From Amorphochlora amoebiformis (taxonomy: Eukaryota; Cercozoa; Chlorarachniophyceae), in assembly GCA_054601695.1 (NCBI GenBank), contig BAAHQB010000026.1, forward strand, positions 558,001 to 622,000: 64,000 bases of DNA. Reading direction: 5' to 3'. Below the pieces are notes generated by a model. It was not told the DNA's origin. It did not search any database and saw only the letters and a program-made list of their open reading frames with translations. The first letter of the stretch is position 1. Every line of letters starts with the position of its first letter. Below, piece by piece: positions 1-46,997 of this stretch. A program made the translations under genes and the position numbers.

Positions 1-29
1 TGTGTAAATATGAAATATGTTCGTATATA

Positions 30-60
<31 letters not shown>

Positions 61-107
61 GTATATATTGACAATATATATGTATATGTATACATACTAT
101 ATGATAT

Positions 108-158
<51 letters not shown>

Positions 159-171
159 ATATATAAAAAAT

Positions 172-224
<53 letters not shown>

Positions 225-389
225 TCATGTATAATGATATATATATATATATGTATATATATAATATATGCAAATTATATACGGATCAGCAATGAAACCA
301 TATGTGGATATATTTTAACAAATGTATATATATATATTTATATATATATATATATAATATATATGTCTGTATAAATGAATGTATATATA

Positions 390-420
<31 letters not shown>

Positions 421-761
421 CAATACATAATATGTGTAGCATATGATGTATAGTGATCCCGTACAAAATCCAGTGTATGTTCATAAATGTTGTATATATA
501 TATATATATATATATATTATACGTATAATTATAAATCCGTTGCAAATTCAAAATATATATCTCCAGAGAATATATGAATATATGTATACGTATATATTAT
601 ATATATATATATATACTATGTTAAATACAACAATCACACATTTATATATACACACACACACACATATTCAACCATAGACACACACATAATTATAATCTAT
701 ATATATATATATAATGTATACATATACATACATTTCTTGACATAGATGTGTATAACAACAG
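1..761. repeat. AT-rich microsatellite block
   Basis: Nearly pure (AT)n and (ATAC/ATGT)n runs with short unique islands (about 270-330, 430-560, 730-760). The open frames here encode only Tyr-Ile/Val strings, which is translation of the repeat. The last 12 bases end in an acceptor-like ACAACAG in front of the candidate exon at 762. Confidence 0.9.
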
Positions 762-839
762 AATCGATTGAAGGCTCTTGAGGACTTAGTTGTCGAGCAA
801 AGGGTCACCGAAACAGTCGCGAGACTGAGAATGAGGTAA
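762..839 (+). CDS. Candidate terminal exon of an unidentified gene (partial)
   Basis: A clean 78-nt stretch with normal codon content follows an acceptor-like AACAACAG and ends at TAA (837-839). It would encode 25 residues, beginning NRLKALEDLVVEQ and ending ARLRMR, a strongly amphipathic, charged helix that could be the end of a coiled coil. The size and the surrounding AT repeat resemble the proven exons elsewhere in the window. No upstream exon lies inside the window and I do not recognise the protein. The minus strand is also partly open, so this is a guess supported only by composition and splice signal. Confidence 0.35.
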   Translation, partial: NRLKALEDLVVEQRVTETVARLRMR

Positions 840-1860
840 TTGGAAATATGAATATATTGAAGTTCTGCGCTTCAGACCACAATAATACATCATATATCTA
901 CATCGGAACAAAAATTACGTTTAATTGTGTATTACATCGATATATGTATAATGATGTAATATGCATATAGCAATTGTATACAAATATATATATATATATA
1001 TTAAGATGTATATATTATACACATTTATACATACATATATATATATACACATTTACATATATATATATATATATATATACATATATGATTATTCTACATT
1101 TATATAATTCTCCTTACGCCACATACATACCCACATACATATATCCACAGGCACGATCCAGGCGGTTTGTCGGATAGGAACTACTACTGACACTAAGCTG
1201 AGCCACCAAATTTCGAACCTTGAAATAGCCTCATGCATAAGTTGGGCTGATGGACAAATTGAATTATTCTTAAGTTTCAAGTGAGACTAGGTCTAGTCAG
1301 TAGTAGGTAGATACGCCATGTGCGGGCTGGATATATATTCTAGATATTCTTGTGTTATCATCAGATTATTTCAGTAAATCTAGCGATCACAAAGATTGTA
1401 CAAACAGTTTTAATATCTACTTTTCATACTCTACCTGCTTGAAATGCATATGTGTGACCTAGGTGACTGCTAGACTGTAGTGGTCGATATACTAGATGTA
1501 TGTTCACTCATTCAACAAGCATGCTACACTAGTACAACTAGACAAATTATTTAACGTAAACCGTCATCAGCAACTAGCTTAGGCTAGTGGTATTAATATA
1601 TGTTCACATATACAGATCACTTCATTACGAATATACGATAGTACGAATGTAACTAGGTAATTATTTATTAACTGTTTCAATCTAGTCAATATCGCATGTG
1701 TATTATGACCTAGGTGACGAATTGCAACTGATTTTCGAATCCTTTACTATAGTTGCCTAAATCTGTAAGTTTACAGTTCTGGAGTTGAAATATCTTCTTA
1801 CTTCAACTTGTTATCTGGTTCTTTGGCATCTGTGCCTCGGAAAAAAATCAAGATTGATTT
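840..1860. other. Unique sequence without a recognised gene
   Basis: About 1 kb, only interrupted by AT repeat at 980-1090. Short open frames on the minus strand at 1089-1280 do not match any family I know. It may be the 3' flank of the plus-strand exon ending at 839, or the far 3' flank of the minus-strand transporter gene. I see no RNA gene. Confidence 0.5.
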
Positions 1861-4060
<2,200 letters not shown>

Positions 4061-4083
4061 ACCCAGCTCATGAGTAGATATCA

Positions 4084-4560
4084 ACACAGCATTAAAAATT
4101 AGTCATAGATATGCTGGAGATCGCTGGAGATCCCGGAGATTGGTGGAGATCGCCTCATCTGGTACTACCCCCAATGCTACCTAGCACTGCCCGGTAGTAA
4201 CGGGGGTTCAAACTATTACCTGGGAAGACGTGACCGCACGCCATGTCACGCCCCGGACCATTCCTCGAGGGGTTTCAAGATGTTTGCGTTGCTAAGATGA
4301 TAATACCGGATACTGACCGATGATACCGGATTTTACCGGATTTTCGCTGATTGCACTAGAATTTTTCTGTGCACATATACCAACTCACAGACTAAGTGGG
4401 TATATTCTACGCAGAATAGTGCGCAGACGTTTATAATACTACGAATGCTGTATGTTTATGCACATGTTCCGCTGTGGCCGATATAGCTGGTGATAACCTA
4501 AATGGACTTGAGTGAAATCCTGGAAAATCGGTTACTTTTCTGCTGCGGTAACGATATATA
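4084..4560. repeat. Dispersed GC-richer module, copy A
   Basis: Contains repeated GGAGAT triads (GGAGATCGCTGGAGATCCC), a GGTACTACC/GGTAGTAACGGG palindromic part and a CACGCCATGT segment. The same order of blocks recurs at 7060-7180, flanked both times by AT repeat, so it is a dispersed duplicated module. Function unknown; it could be an exon-edge duplication of a gene not recognised here or a non-autonomous element. Confidence 0.6.
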
Positions 4561-4564
4561 CACA

Positions 4565-4602
<38 letters not shown>

Positions 4603-4779
4603 GACATATATATATATATTATTGACATATATATATATATATTATTGACATATATATATGTATATTATTGTATATATACATATAAATATAATATATATAT
4701 ATATTTATATATATATATATATTATATGATTTGACCTGTTGTTCCCATTGTGCTTTGATTAAGTTATTATGATTTCCCA

Positions 4780-4896
4780 TGTATAGGTACAGAGCTACCG
4801 TTAATACAACCACCTGATATATATATATATATATATACATAGCTTTAATACACATGTATATATGTATAGGTACAGAGCTACTGTTAATACAACCAC

Positions 4897-4979
<83 letters not shown>

Positions 4980-4988
4980 TACAACCAC

Positions 4989-5032
<44 letters not shown>

Positions 5033-5119
5033 GCTTTAATACACATGTATATATGTATAGGTACAGAGCTACTGTTAATACAACCACCTGATATATATGT
5101 ATATATATATATTATATAC

Positions 5120-5151
<32 letters not shown>

Positions 5152-5172
5152 ATTAATACAACCACCTGATAT
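4780..5172. repeat. Tandem array of a ~40-60 bp unit embedded in AT repeat
   Basis: Segments such as GGTACAGAGCTACTGTTAAT followed by ACAACCACCTGAT recur at about 4789, 4868, 4974, 5059 and 5152, separated by (AT)n of different length. This looks like the exon-edge duplication pattern seen in the identified genes, but I cannot name a parent exon. Confidence 0.7.
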
Positions 5173-5239
5173 ATAGTACACACACACACACTCACATACA
5201 TCAACTTCACATATGGATTTCCACAAACACACCTACACA

Positions 5240-5525
5240 CACACACGCATTCTCACCGAACACATTTACACCTTCACATGCATACTAATTCTAGCTAGCA
5301 TTGCATGTACACGTACACATACATAAATATTAAAGTTTGCATTAGGGTTTTAATCTCAACCCCATACCACACATGTACACGTAAACATACATGTAAAAAT
5401 TCTAGCTAGCATTATCATTAGGGTTTTAATCTTAGCTACGCAACCACATATACACGTACACATACATGTACAGATTCTAGCTAGCATTATCATTAGGGGT
5501 TTAATCTTAGCTACGTAACTCCACA
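5240..5525. repeat. Three tandem copies of an ~80-bp unit
   Basis: Each copy holds a CATGTACACGTA block, an ATTCTAGCTAGCATT block and a TTAGGGTTTTAATCT block. The last two copies are nearly identical. Confidence 0.7.
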
Positions 5526-5594
5526 CATGAACGCGACATCAATGGTTTCGTTGAAGAAAATGGAAGAAAGACAAGACGCGATGTAAACAGCAAC

Positions 5595-6360
5595 TGCGAA
5601 CAAGGAGAGGGGAAGGGAGAGAGGGAGAGAGGGAGATAGAGGGAGAGAGGGATAGAGAGAGAGAGAGAGATACACAGAGAGAGGAAGAGAGAGAGAGGGA
5701 GAGAGGGAGAGAGATAGAGAGGGGGAGATAGATTCATAGATAGACAGAGAGAGGAAGAGAGAGAGAGGGAGAGAGGGAGAGAGGGAGAGAGAGGAGATAG
5801 AGAGGGAGAGAGAGAGATAGATAGACAGAAAGAATAAGAGAGTGAGAGAGGGAGAGGGGGAGAGTTGGGGAGAGACAGAGAGACAGAGAGAGGGAGATAG
5901 ATAGACACACAGAAAGAGGAAGGGAGAGAGGTGGGAGTGAGGGAGAGAGAGGAGAGAGATAGAGATAGAGAGAGAGAGAGAATAGATAGATAGAGGGAAA
6001 GAGGGGGATAGAGAGAGGGAGAGAGGGAGATAGAGAGAGGGGGAGAGAGCGATAGAGATAGACACAGAGAGAGAGAGGAAGAGAGAGAGAGGGAGAGAGG
6101 GAGAGAGATAGAGAGGGGGGGAGAGATAGATAGATAGATAGAGAGAGAAAGAGAGAGGGAGAGAGAGAGAGATAGAGAGATAATAGATAGACAGAGAGAG
6201 GAAGAGGAGAGAGAGAGAGGGAGAGAGGGAGAGAGGAGAGAGATAGAAAGGGGGAGAGAGAGAGATTGATAGATAGATATAGAGAGAGAGAGAGAGGAAG
6301 AGAGAGGAAGAGAGAGACAGGGAGAGAGATAGAGAGAGATAGATAACAGAAGGCAGACAG
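5595..6360. repeat. Polypurine GA/GGGAGA array (~770 bp)
   Basis: Almost uninterrupted purine strand built from GAGA, GGGAGA and GATA words. The long minus-strand open frames across it encode only Ser/Leu/Pro repeats and are not genes. Purine mirror symmetry makes it a candidate for triplex (H-DNA) structure. Confidence 0.9.
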
Positions 6361-6394
6361 ACACAAAACGTAAGCGGAAGCGAATAATAAGCAA

Positions 6395-6560
6395 GTGCAA
6401 CGGAGTTATTAGAGGGCTACCAGAGGGTTATTAGAGGGCTACCAGAGGGTTATTAGAGGGCTACCAGAGGGCTATTAGAGGGATATGAGGAGGTCTTAAG
6501 GGCTACTTACTAAAGGGGTGTGAGGGGACTATTAGAGGGTCTTCAGGGGCTAATGGAGAG
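6395..6560. repeat. Tandem ~21-bp repeat
   Basis: The unit GTTATTAGAGGGCTACCAGA is repeated about four times from 6404, then degenerates into AGAGGG-containing sequence that leads into TTAGGG repeats. Confidence 0.75.
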
Positions 6561-6579
6561 GTATTAGAGGGTTGTGGAT

Positions 6580-6910
6580 TGGAAGGTTTGGGTTATAGGG
6601 TTAGGGTTAGGATTAGGGTTAGGGTTAGGGTAAGGGTGGTTAGGGTTAAGGTTAGGGTTATGGTTAGGGTTAGGGTTAGGGTTGGGGTTAAGATAAGATA
6701 GGTTAGGGTCAGACTTAGGATTAGGGTTAGGGTTAGAGATCAGGGGTTAGGTTAGAACTACGGTAACGACAGGCTGGTAACAACGCTAGGGTTAGGGTTA
6801 GGGTTAGGGTTAGGGTTAGGGTTAGGGTTAGGGTTAGGGTAGGGGTAACTTGGGGTTAGGGTTGGGTTGGGTTATAAGTAGGGTTATATAAGGGTAGGGT
6901 TGGGTTGTCG
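6580..6910. repeat. Interstitial telomere-type repeats (TTAGGG on +)
   Basis: Several TTAGGG tracts, the longest at 6787-6840, with degenerate units between. On the strand of the neighbouring minus-strand transporter gene this reads CCCTAA, the same sense orientation seen in the introns of three genes here. Confidence 0.9.
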
Positions 6911-7005
6911 AAGGGGTTAGGTTATACTTGCGCCCGTGAAACACTTGACGACATTGTTGGCGTATTTCATGATGAACGCCACAGAGATACCCTGATTGTA
7001 TACAA

Positions 7006-7059
<54 letters not shown>

Positions 7060-7063
<4 letters not shown>

Positions 7064-7440
7064 AGATCGCTGGAGATCCCGGAGATTGCTGGAGATCGGT
7101 TCCCGGTACTACTCGGTACCACCAGGTAGTAACGGGTTTCAAACTATTTAGCACAAGAGGGACATCACGCCATGTTCACTCTTCCGAATTTTCCGGAAGA
7201 TTCCAGGAGTGTTCGAGAACTTGGCGTAGGTAGTGCTGGAATATTCTGTGTGCATGCGTGTATTATTCTTGGTTTTTGTTCCAATGAAAAGTCTAATACA
7301 AGTGGTATAATCGGGGCAGGCCTTGAACGAAATCTAGACATGATTCAAAAATGGACTTAGAAAGATGTATTTGGATTATTGCTTGATACTCTCTCCGGCG
7401 CAGAATACTTACTTTGTTTTGCATTATTTCAGCTGTTTTG
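7060..7440. repeat. Dispersed GC-richer module, copy B
   Basis: Repeats the block order of 4084-4260: GGAGAT triads, a GGTACTAC/GGTAGTAACGGG part, then CACGCCATGTTCAC. The rest (7180-7440) is unique. A minus-strand stretch at 7400-7450 contains NIVKT-like coding, reminiscent of a sugar-transporter segment, but no acceptor or matching phase supports it. Confidence 0.5.
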
Positions 7441-7442
7441 AC

Positions 7443-7489
<47 letters not shown>

Positions 7490-7522
7490 TACTTCTATAT
7501 GCCATATATCCAAATTGTTTAT

Positions 7523-7561
<39 letters not shown>

Positions 7562-7628
7562 ATATATATGTTTGTATATGTGTTTAATATGTATAGAATA
7601 CTGATGCGTGTAAGAGATGCGTAATAAA

Positions 7629-7700
<72 letters not shown>

Positions 7701-7837
7701 GTAAATAAATCTATGTATGTACATGTATTCGTAAATATACACAAATAGTTTACACACACACATATATATATATATATACATATATATATGTATATATATA
7801 TATAAGTATATATATATATATATATATATTATATTAC

Positions 7838-16662
<8,825 letters not shown>

Positions 16663-17742
16663 CTAAAAGCAATATGCACATATCTTACTTCCAATACCTC
16701 CCAACCCTAGCCCCCTTCCGCGAACATTTAAAAAACACTTCATCTGAACCTGTGTAACGATGAAGAATGTCAGGGCTGCCCCCGCCCCGAAAGCAGCCCG
16801 ATCAACTGTTCAGCGCCAAATTATTTTCATCAGGTTTTAATGTATTTTTACGTCTCCCCCCCCCCACCCCCCATTTCTCCACGAAAAGAACCAAAAAATG
16901 ACAAATTCACCCTCGATGTTGAAGATGCGCATGTTGATGACGTCGCGAGATATCGTTGTGCGTTGCACAGTGCGGATGGAAATGGCGGGGATTCCGTGGG
17001 ATTCCAGGATCAATCCCGGGGGGGAGATTCATAGCCGAAAAACTTCCTAGGTTCCGACGCACCATGGATTCCGACGCCTGATCTTCCACATGAATCCTCA
17101 CGTTGCCGGTTCCCTCTGGGGCGCTGGAAAGCCCTCTGAGGTCATTTCGGCGCCCCTTTCGAGGAATATAGATACAGTCAACACATTAGAAGCGAAAAAA
17201 TCGAACATTGGAGTCCAGCGCCCGAGGGTATTGGGTGGAGGCACAATTTCGCCTTCGAAGCGGGAAAGCACCTCCAGGGTCGGGATTCCCCGAGTTACCA
17301 GCGTCAGAGCACGAGCAAGGCCGTTCACACCTAAAACCCATCGCCGACAGGTACTCCGGGGTTGCTTGCGGATCTGTGTGCATCGGAAATCGAGAATTGA
17401 TTGGACATCGAAAATCATAATGCTTTGTGTTCTTCTGTGGCTCTGTTTGGGCGTTAGGTTGTGCATGGGAGAGACGCCAAGGTTAGTCCTGTGGGAGATG
17501 TGCGACCGGCGGGGAAGAAACTGGCGGTAAGCGTTCTGTATGTGTTACGTAGAGATATATCCTCTAGTTGCAAATGCACATTAGAGTGCGAATGTGCAAA
17601 ACTTCTATATTTGTTTCTTCCGATTAAAGAGTAGGAATTTAACACGCGCATTTGGGAACAGCGGTTATTCATGCGAATAAGGATGATCAATTATGTATAC
17701 ATGTACGGTACACATGTAAATATTTTACATCATCATTTCTAG
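16663..17742. promoter_or_regulatory. GC-richer island between two divergent genes
   Basis: About 1 kb of non-repetitive, mixed-composition DNA between the minus-strand transporter (first recovered exon ends at 16662) and the plus-strand CCR4 gene (17746). It presumably holds both promoters and first exons. Open frames exist on both strands (17098-17466 minus; 17090-17530 plus; an overlapping minus frame at 16907-17101) but none shows a recognisable domain, so I do not call a gene. A C-rich run lies at 16855-16872. Confidence 0.45.
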
Positions 17743-17745
17743 AAC

Positions 17746-39707
<21,962 letters not shown>

Positions 39708-40326
39708 GCGAGCTATCTTGTTACATAGTGGTAATTAACTTAAATACGACCAGAAACAATTGAGTTGATCATTCGAATTCGTGAGTCTAGATAGAAAACT
39801 TATCTAGTTATAAACTACCCAACAACCAGCGACCCACTTTATCTAGTTTATTCTCTACGATTCTAGATATCAAGATATTCTAGATATTGGATATGCTAGA
39901 TTAGATCTTTAGATTGTCTACATTCTGGACATTGTGAAGATTCTAGAGATTATTACTAGACAACTGGGACACTTAGTAACAGTGTTAGTCGGATGAACCC
40001 CATCTCATGACTATCAAGACGTCTTGAACTGTCGAGACCCCCGAGACTAGCGAGACACCCCACGTCTTCTATGTCTTGACTATCTTGATAATATATAAAC
40101 TAGCCTGCAATCGATCATTTGAATACTAGTACTATTGAAGTTCACACTATGACTAGTATGATCATCTGGCATATACTGACCGTACATGTATGTCTAGCAT
40201 CTGTGTAATATTAACACAGTGAAGCCTAGTGAATACGAAAAACGTGCCAGGTAGCAGGCGTACGGCAGGCAATCGCTTGAATCACATAAGCTCTAGATAC
40301 TAAAAAACACAATTCCACCCCTCTTA
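39708..40326. other. Convergent intergenic region
   Basis: About 620 bp of unique sequence between the CCR4 stop (39705-39707) and the eIF3e stop (40327-40329 on the complement). It must hold both 3' UTRs and polyadenylation sites. A run of short inverted/direct TCTAGATA words lies at 39855-39910. I see no gene. Confidence 0.8.
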
Positions 40327-40653
40327 CTAGCTATCCATGACGTGCATTTTGGACTGCATTCTCTTATTTATCGCGTCCGCAATCTGTTGCGTGCGGTGTG
40401 CAAGGCCCTTGGTCTGAAATTCAAACAAGTTAGTGTTATGTTACGATGAGAAGGATGCATTCACAGGTCTTTTTACCTTTTTTTTATGAAAAAGGGGAAG
40501 CAGAATGGGATGGGGAGACGAAGTAATACGCACTGTGGAATGTCATCATGTTGGTTTACCTTGTCGATGACTTTCTGGTAGATGGAGGGATACTGGGTGG
40601 AGATTACGAGCTGGTTCTTCTTGGAGTCGATCTTGCCCTGGGTATGTGAAAGA

Positions 40654-40684
<31 letters not shown>

Positions 40685-42373
40685 GTGTGTATATATATCC
40701 ATAATATACATCCAATATATATATATATATCTAAATTATATATTATATATATATATATATATACATAAGTATATATACCTTTCTTTTACGTATATGTACT
40801 CACATATTTGCATGTACTCACATGTTTGCATGCTTAGTTGCGCATGTGCATATCTACATGCGAATATAATGCATATTTGCATTGGATTATATGTAAGCGC
40901 ACCTCAAAAGGAGCCGAGCGAATAAGGTCGACCAGGGCCTGAGGACAGCGAACAACATCAAAATAATTAAAAAAGCGGCCAAGTATCCTCAGGTAGCCCT
41001 ATTAATTTTCTGAACATATATATATATATATATATACATATACATACATACATATACATACATACTTCAGCAAGACAAACTTCCTAAAATTTAGCCCCAT
41101 TTTGATTTTCCCAAAAATAGAACCCTAAAGCAGGCTATAGTGATGTGAAAATAACCCCTACTCTTTAGCCCCATTTTGATTTTCCCAAAAATAGAACCCT
41201 AAAGCAGGCTATAGTGATGTGAAAACTAACCCCTACTCGCGTCTTAATTTACGTGAATTCACCTTATCTGTGTCTTTCTCATCAAGATGGAGCCTTTGGG
41301 CTAGCAACGAGATATCGATTCGCTTATGGATACTGTGAGTAGATTAGGGTTGCCGAATAAGTTTAGGTAGAAACGCAGAAAATCCCTTGCTCGTCCAATG
41401 AGGTAATATCATTGCGGGTAGACTGCTTATATGCGTTTAATGCGTATTATTCAGGTATAAATGAGTTGTGAATGTTTTGATTTTATGGGAGCACACGTGT
41501 GTGTACATACCGGCAGTAGAGCTCGAACATGAGGTGACGAGAATTGGTGAAGAAGGCTTCTCTGTATAAAAAATAAGTTGAATATGTGTATATACATAAA
41601 TATATATATGTAAATATACACATATATATTATATGTGCGTATATACAATGGAAATCATTCCCCTACAGATATACACATGCATACATATACATTTATTCTA
41701 TATACATATATATATATATATATACATATACATACATGTATTATATGTATATGCACATATACTAACCTCAGATCCTTCTTGTTCAGAAAGAAATCCACGC
41801 TGAACACCTGTATCATAAACAGTATATCACATATATATATATATACATATATATATTGTCTATATATATATATATATATAATATCTACACACATATCTAA
41901 ACAACACACAAACACACACAAACAGAGGTACATAACCCCACAGTGTGCGAAAAACAAGGGGAGTAAACAGCCACTCTGTGAACAAGCAAGGTCACTCAGT
42001 GAACAAAGAGATAGCAGGATCGGGACCTTCTCACACTCCACCAGCTGGAGATGCGCATTCTCGAAATCATACTCGATGAGCAGTGCGCGCATAAATTCAG
42101 TCAGAGGGTCACGGTAGTGGTCCCTCTCCATCTGAATGGATACGTATTGTACGCGTATGTGTCTATTGTCATTTTTTTAAAAAAAAGTTAGAGGGGCGTG
42201 ATGTATATTTATATTCGTGTGAACTTTATATATATATAGTATATATATATATATATAGTATATATATAATATGATGATACAAATATAAAATAGTATATGA
42301 TTATACATACATTTACATTATATTATATATATATATATATAATACATATACATACATACATATATATATATAC

Positions 42374-42456
<83 letters not shown>

Positions 42457-42655
42457 TATTATACATATGTTAAAATATTACATCATACCCCGCAGAATAA
42501 TAAGAATTGAACCAGAAATCTCAGGGGGGAAAAAACTCTTAAGTCTCATACTCACGTCAAGGATATCCATAGCCTGCTTAAGATGAACCTTGCTCTGGTC
42601 ATATGAAATCATTAACGCAGCAACAAGATACCGAAGAATATATGGGCACCTGTTG

Positions 42656-42699
<44 letters not shown>

Positions 42700-42843
42700 T
42701 GTATATATATGTATATATATTATATATATATATATATATGTATATATATTATATATACATATATATAATATATTGATTGCATATAGTTTTATATACGTAA
42801 ATGGTATTTGAGTTGGTAGTTTGGGTTAGGATTAGGTATTTAG

Positions 42844-42895
<52 letters not shown>

Positions 42896-43009
42896 GTTTG
42901 GGTTAGGATAAGGTATTTTCTTTTGTCGCATGGGGTCAGGGGACTAGTAGATTGGATAATATAATATATATATATATATATGTTGTATATATACACACTC
43001 TACTTATAA

Positions 43010-43093
<84 letters not shown>

Positions 43094-43160
43094 GGTTTAC
43101 TGGATTTGGATAGCATTTATGATGCGTTCTTGTAGTAGGAATTTGACTAGGTCGGCTGGA

Positions 43161-43191
<31 letters not shown>

Positions 43192-43314
43192 TATAAAATA
43201 TTTCTTTATATAATATCTACATACACTACTATACATATGTACATACATTCAAAAAATATTTTTACATGCACATTAACATATATATTTTTACATGCACATT
43301 AACATATATATTAT

Positions 43315-43377
<63 letters not shown>

Positions 43378-43550
43378 TTATGAAAATTGTAATAATATAC
43401 CAGACAAAGAAGTCGACACAGTGTACGCAAACAACGACCAGTTAATAAGCCAAGACCGCTATATATATATGTATATTATATGTATATATACATACATATA
43501 TATATATATATATATATGTATATATTATTATATACCTACCTATAAACATC

Positions 43551-43616
<66 letters not shown>

Positions 43617-43705
43617 CTGTATACACACACACACAATATATATATTATATATATATATATAATATATTATACATATATATATATATATATATACATATAC
43701 AATAT

Positions 43706-43737
<32 letters not shown>

Positions 43738-44036
43738 ATGTATGTATATACATTATATGAAAACTTGTTTTATGTATATAAATATTCGGATGAATAAATA
43801 TGTGTCTAAAAAAAAGGCAAATTATGTAATTTGGGGCTTGTTTTGGCAATATTCATGGAATACAACTTACACGTGTGTATATATTACATTTGCATGTATG
43901 TGCGCATAAACCGGGGTGTATGTGTGTGCTTGTCCGTATCTTGTTTGTGTTAAGTATACAACAGGAATTTCGTATACGTATTTACATACATACAAATATT
44001 ACTACATATATATATATATATATATATTTACATTTT

Positions 44037-44067
<31 letters not shown>

Positions 44068-44182
44068 TATATATATATTTATATATATATATATATATGT
44101 ATGTATATATACATGTATATATATACATATATATATATGTATATATGTAAATATAATAATAATAATTATAATAATAATAATA

Positions 44183-44234
<52 letters not shown>

Positions 44235-44420
44235 TATATTTAATTATACATGATGTAAGCATATATGGGGTTACCTGCATTAGCTGCTTAAGCTGTGGGA
44301 TGTGGTTTCTCCTAGAAATCATATCGCGGAGCTGGTTGATATCTTCGATTACCTAATGTTTTATATTGTATATACATTTACATATATACACGTATATACA
44401 CATATATAAAATATATATGG

Positions 44421-44468
<48 letters not shown>

Positions 44469-44953
44469 TTAAACATATACTACATACATATACTACATAC
44501 ATATATACGTATATATATATATATAAAAATATTATATATACATATAATATATATATATATCTATATATATATTTATATTCATACATATGTGTACGCCTGT
44601 TTGTGTGTTCATGTACACGGTGCGAGGTGCATGTGTGGGTGCATCTGGTGACTAGTCTCTATCTATTCGCTGTCGGACAACCATTTATCTATCGGTATTT
44701 AGTTAAAATAGCTAATGTAGTGTCGACTATATACTATCAATTGTCACCTATATCATTGAACATATTAGAAGGAACTCTGTACGCTCACATACTCATATGT
44801 ATATGTATACCATGTGTTTTTTGTGAACAAATGTGTATGTTGATGTATAATTCTAAGTTACGCAAGCAAATTGGGTACATATTAAAATACTCTCACACTC
44901 ACATACGTATAGATATATATATATATATGTATAAATATATGTATATATATATA

Positions 44954-44986
<33 letters not shown>

Positions 44987-45779
44987 TTAATCTATTTATA
45001 CTATTGGCCGTCATAGCGTGTATCTAATATTTATTGTCCCACATATATATAATTCAATATTGCGGACACATATTAAACACATGTTGAACACATATGAACT
45101 ACTCTACGATGTGCTCAGCATTGTATGTATGTGAAATCTTACATATGTGTATGTATGTGTGTGTATATATGTAAACTCGATATTACACAAAGTAACACCT
45201 CTGCGACGTGCTCAGCATTATTACCGTCACCCTCCATCAGCAATATCCCAGCCGCAAGCTAAAATTGATTGGACTTCTCATCTCCACTTCTAAACTACCA
45301 TGCTTCCTCTCACCCCACTCCCCTTACCTTCTCTCCTTCCCCTACTCGCAACCCCCCCCCTTCTCCAAACCCCACCAACACGTTTTTTCTCCCTTAACTT
45401 ATTTCACCCAATCTATGTATTACTAGGAAAGGAAAGAGAGAGGAGAGAGAGATATGAGAGACGCGAGAGAGGAGAAGAACAGGAGAGAGTGATGAGAGCA
45501 GAGAAGATTAACCCAACACCTAACCTTATCACGCTATCCTCAATAATTCCAAAATTGCCTACCAACTATAATTCTCCTCCTTATATGTGTTTTTACCTTT
45601 CCCCACTGGGCAAGATAGGTTGTTTCATCGTCTTCAGATATTATGCGGTAGACTGATAAGAGGTCTAGGGAGTCCCCGTAGAAGCCTAGGGGTAAGAATT
45701 TTGAATATAAGATCATACACATATGGGTATATGTATACATATATATACACACACACACACATATATATATATACATATA

Positions 45780-45822
<43 letters not shown>

Positions 45823-46347
45823 CATATATATACGGCAAGGGGGGAAAGAGAAGGGGAGGGCGTTCGGAACAGAGTTGACAAATATACCCATATCGAACGT
45901 TAGGCGAGAGAACTCATAAAGAGTTTTCAAGGAATCTTCGTCGATCATATGGTCTTTCTATTAGAACACATTTATTGCAAAATATCTATTAGTTTCCAGA
46001 GATATTTACCATACCACAGTTTAAAAAAGAGTATGTAGACTAGAACGCTGATTTGCTGTGGGGTTTCAAAGAATGGATGTAGGGTGATGTTTCGGGATTT
46101 TTACTTTAAATTGGGCGATCTTTTCCGGCTCCGTTCCTGGCTGTTCTAGCCCCGACTTGACAAACTTATCGACTAGGGGTTTGGTCTGCATAATAGGGAT
46201 GAAGATGTTTTATTTTTCACCATTATATTATGATAATAAGATGTAAATACATGTATATATATATATATATTTGTGTATGTATATACATATAATATGTATT
46301 ATGCCAATATAAAATATACATCTGTATGTAATTTTATATAAAATATC

Positions 46348-46412
<65 letters not shown>

Positions 46413-46552
46413 CAGTATATACTATTTACCACTCACAATCGAACACATATATAGATATACCTATAGATATTTTTGTACATACATATATATATGTATGTAT
46501 GTATATATATATATATATATGTATGTGTATACCTATAGATATTTTTGTACAC

Positions 46553-46596
<44 letters not shown>

Positions 46597-46959
46597 TATT
46601 GTATAAATTATGGACATAGAAATGTATTTATGCACATGAGTTCGCATATAATGTTATGGGAGATGACCAATGGGGAGGTTTTCTTGTACTCGCTAACAAT
46701 TTTAGACTTTTCGCTCTTGATGAGCTTTTCAGCTTCTTCGAATCTAATTTGTATGTGTGTATGTGTACTTTGTAATATATGCAAAAAAAAAATTATATTG
46801 AAATTTACATCTACATATAGTTTACGTGTACAGTTTATATCATACAACTCAGATATATACGTATATAAATTATATCTACATTATATAATATATATATATG
46901 TATGTATACATACATACATATATGTAAATATATATATGTACATGTATATATATTGTATA

Positions 46960-46997
<38 letters not shown>

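Noticed and set aside
5507-6400. Long minus-strand Ser/Leu/Pro-rich open frames
   Set aside because: Translation of the GA/GGGAGA polypurine array; three overlapping frames are open at once.
7293-7450. NIVKT-containing minus-strand frame as the next transporter exon
   Set aside because: The five residues resemble the family, but the rest does not, there is no acceptor in phase, and the only nearby AG gives an immediate stop.
17098-17466. 122-residue minus-strand frame and a 146-residue plus-strand frame over the same DNA
   Set aside because: Both strands are open and neither shows a domain; kept only as part of the divergent promoter island.
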